A DNA stretch of 7,609 nucleotides from an uncultured Flavobacteriales bacterium (lineage in GTDB: Bacteria; Bacteroidota; Bacteroidia; Flavobacteriales_D; Sanyastnellaceae), in the NCBI GenBank assembly GCA_913057815.1, contig CAJXOV010000096.1, positions 1 to 7,609 on the forward strand, given 5' to 3'. Shown here in pieces: positions 7,565 to 7,609 of this stretch (position 1 is the first letter of the stretch; every line of letters starts with the position of its first letter). The notes beneath the pieces are model-generated. The model saw only the letters and a list, made by a program, of their open reading frames with translations, did not search any database and was not told the DNA's origin. Position numbers and translations under genes: made by a program.

Positions 7565-7609
7565 CTGTCTCTTATACACATCTCCGAGCCCACGAGACCT
7601 CTCTACATC
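7565..7609 (-). other. Sequencing adapter (Tn5 mosaic end, Nextera read-2 side, i7 index), not genomic
   Basis: Positions 7565-7583 are the reverse complement of the 19-base Tn5 mosaic end. Positions 7584-7598 (CCGAGCCCACGAGAC) are the Nextera read-2 extension. Positions 7599-7606 (CTCTCTAC) match the i7 index known as N707, and ATC at 7607-7609 begins the P7 flow-cell sequence. The left end carries the same index tail (GAGAG). The genomic insert therefore ends at 7564. Confidence 0.98.

Noticed and set aside
1..7609. A transposon bounded by long inverted repeats carrying cargo genes
   Set aside because: The repeats equal the Tn5 mosaic end plus Nextera read-2 adapter and an index. There is no transposase gene in the insert, and both outer genes are cut mid-frame exactly at the adapter.

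Overview
The insert (about positions 40 to 7564) is AT-rich DNA carrying four genes, all on the minus strand and packed with gaps of 3 and 24 bases and one 4-base overlap. It looks like part of one operon. Transcription runs from right to left: the last 40 residues of a Crp/Fnr-type regulator (7442-7564), a complete 1224-residue outer-membrane protein (3764-7438), a roughly 290-residue membrane-anchored beta-propeller protein of the SdiA-regulated type (2867-3739), and the first 943 residues of a second large outer-membrane protein (40-2870), which runs off the left end. The AT-rich composition, the lack of clear Shine-Dalgarno sequences, the signal peptide ending in Gly-Gln, and the large phosphoesterase/beta-barrel fusions together suggest a member of the Bacteroidota. 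Genus cannot be assigned from this window.

The two large proteins are diverged tandem paralogues with the same domain order: export signal, calcineurin/purple-acid-phosphatase-like metallophosphoesterase, a central domain whose motifs resemble a kinase-like fold, a beta-rich linker, and an Omp85/BamA-like 16-strand-type barrel. The downstream copy has every metal-site motif of the phosphoesterase (GDAG, GDNIY, GNHDW, GHH, GHDH) and a lipoprotein-type signal. The upstream copy has lost most of these (GNLS, GDLIS, GDADW, GHH, SHEK) and has a normal type I signal peptide. The pair therefore looks like one active enzyme and one inactive or re-purposed partner, made from one transcript with a propeller protein encoded between them. 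This pairing is the most interesting content of the window. No substrate can be assigned.

Both ends of the window are synthetic. Positions 1-39 and 7565-7609 are Illumina Nextera adapter with the 19-base Tn5 mosaic end. The perfect terminal inverted repeat is thus a library artefact and not a natural transposon. It also explains why the first and last genes are cut. No RNA genes, CRISPR arrays, natural mobile elements, promoters or terminators were recognised, and there is no gene-free stretch longer than about 40 bases.
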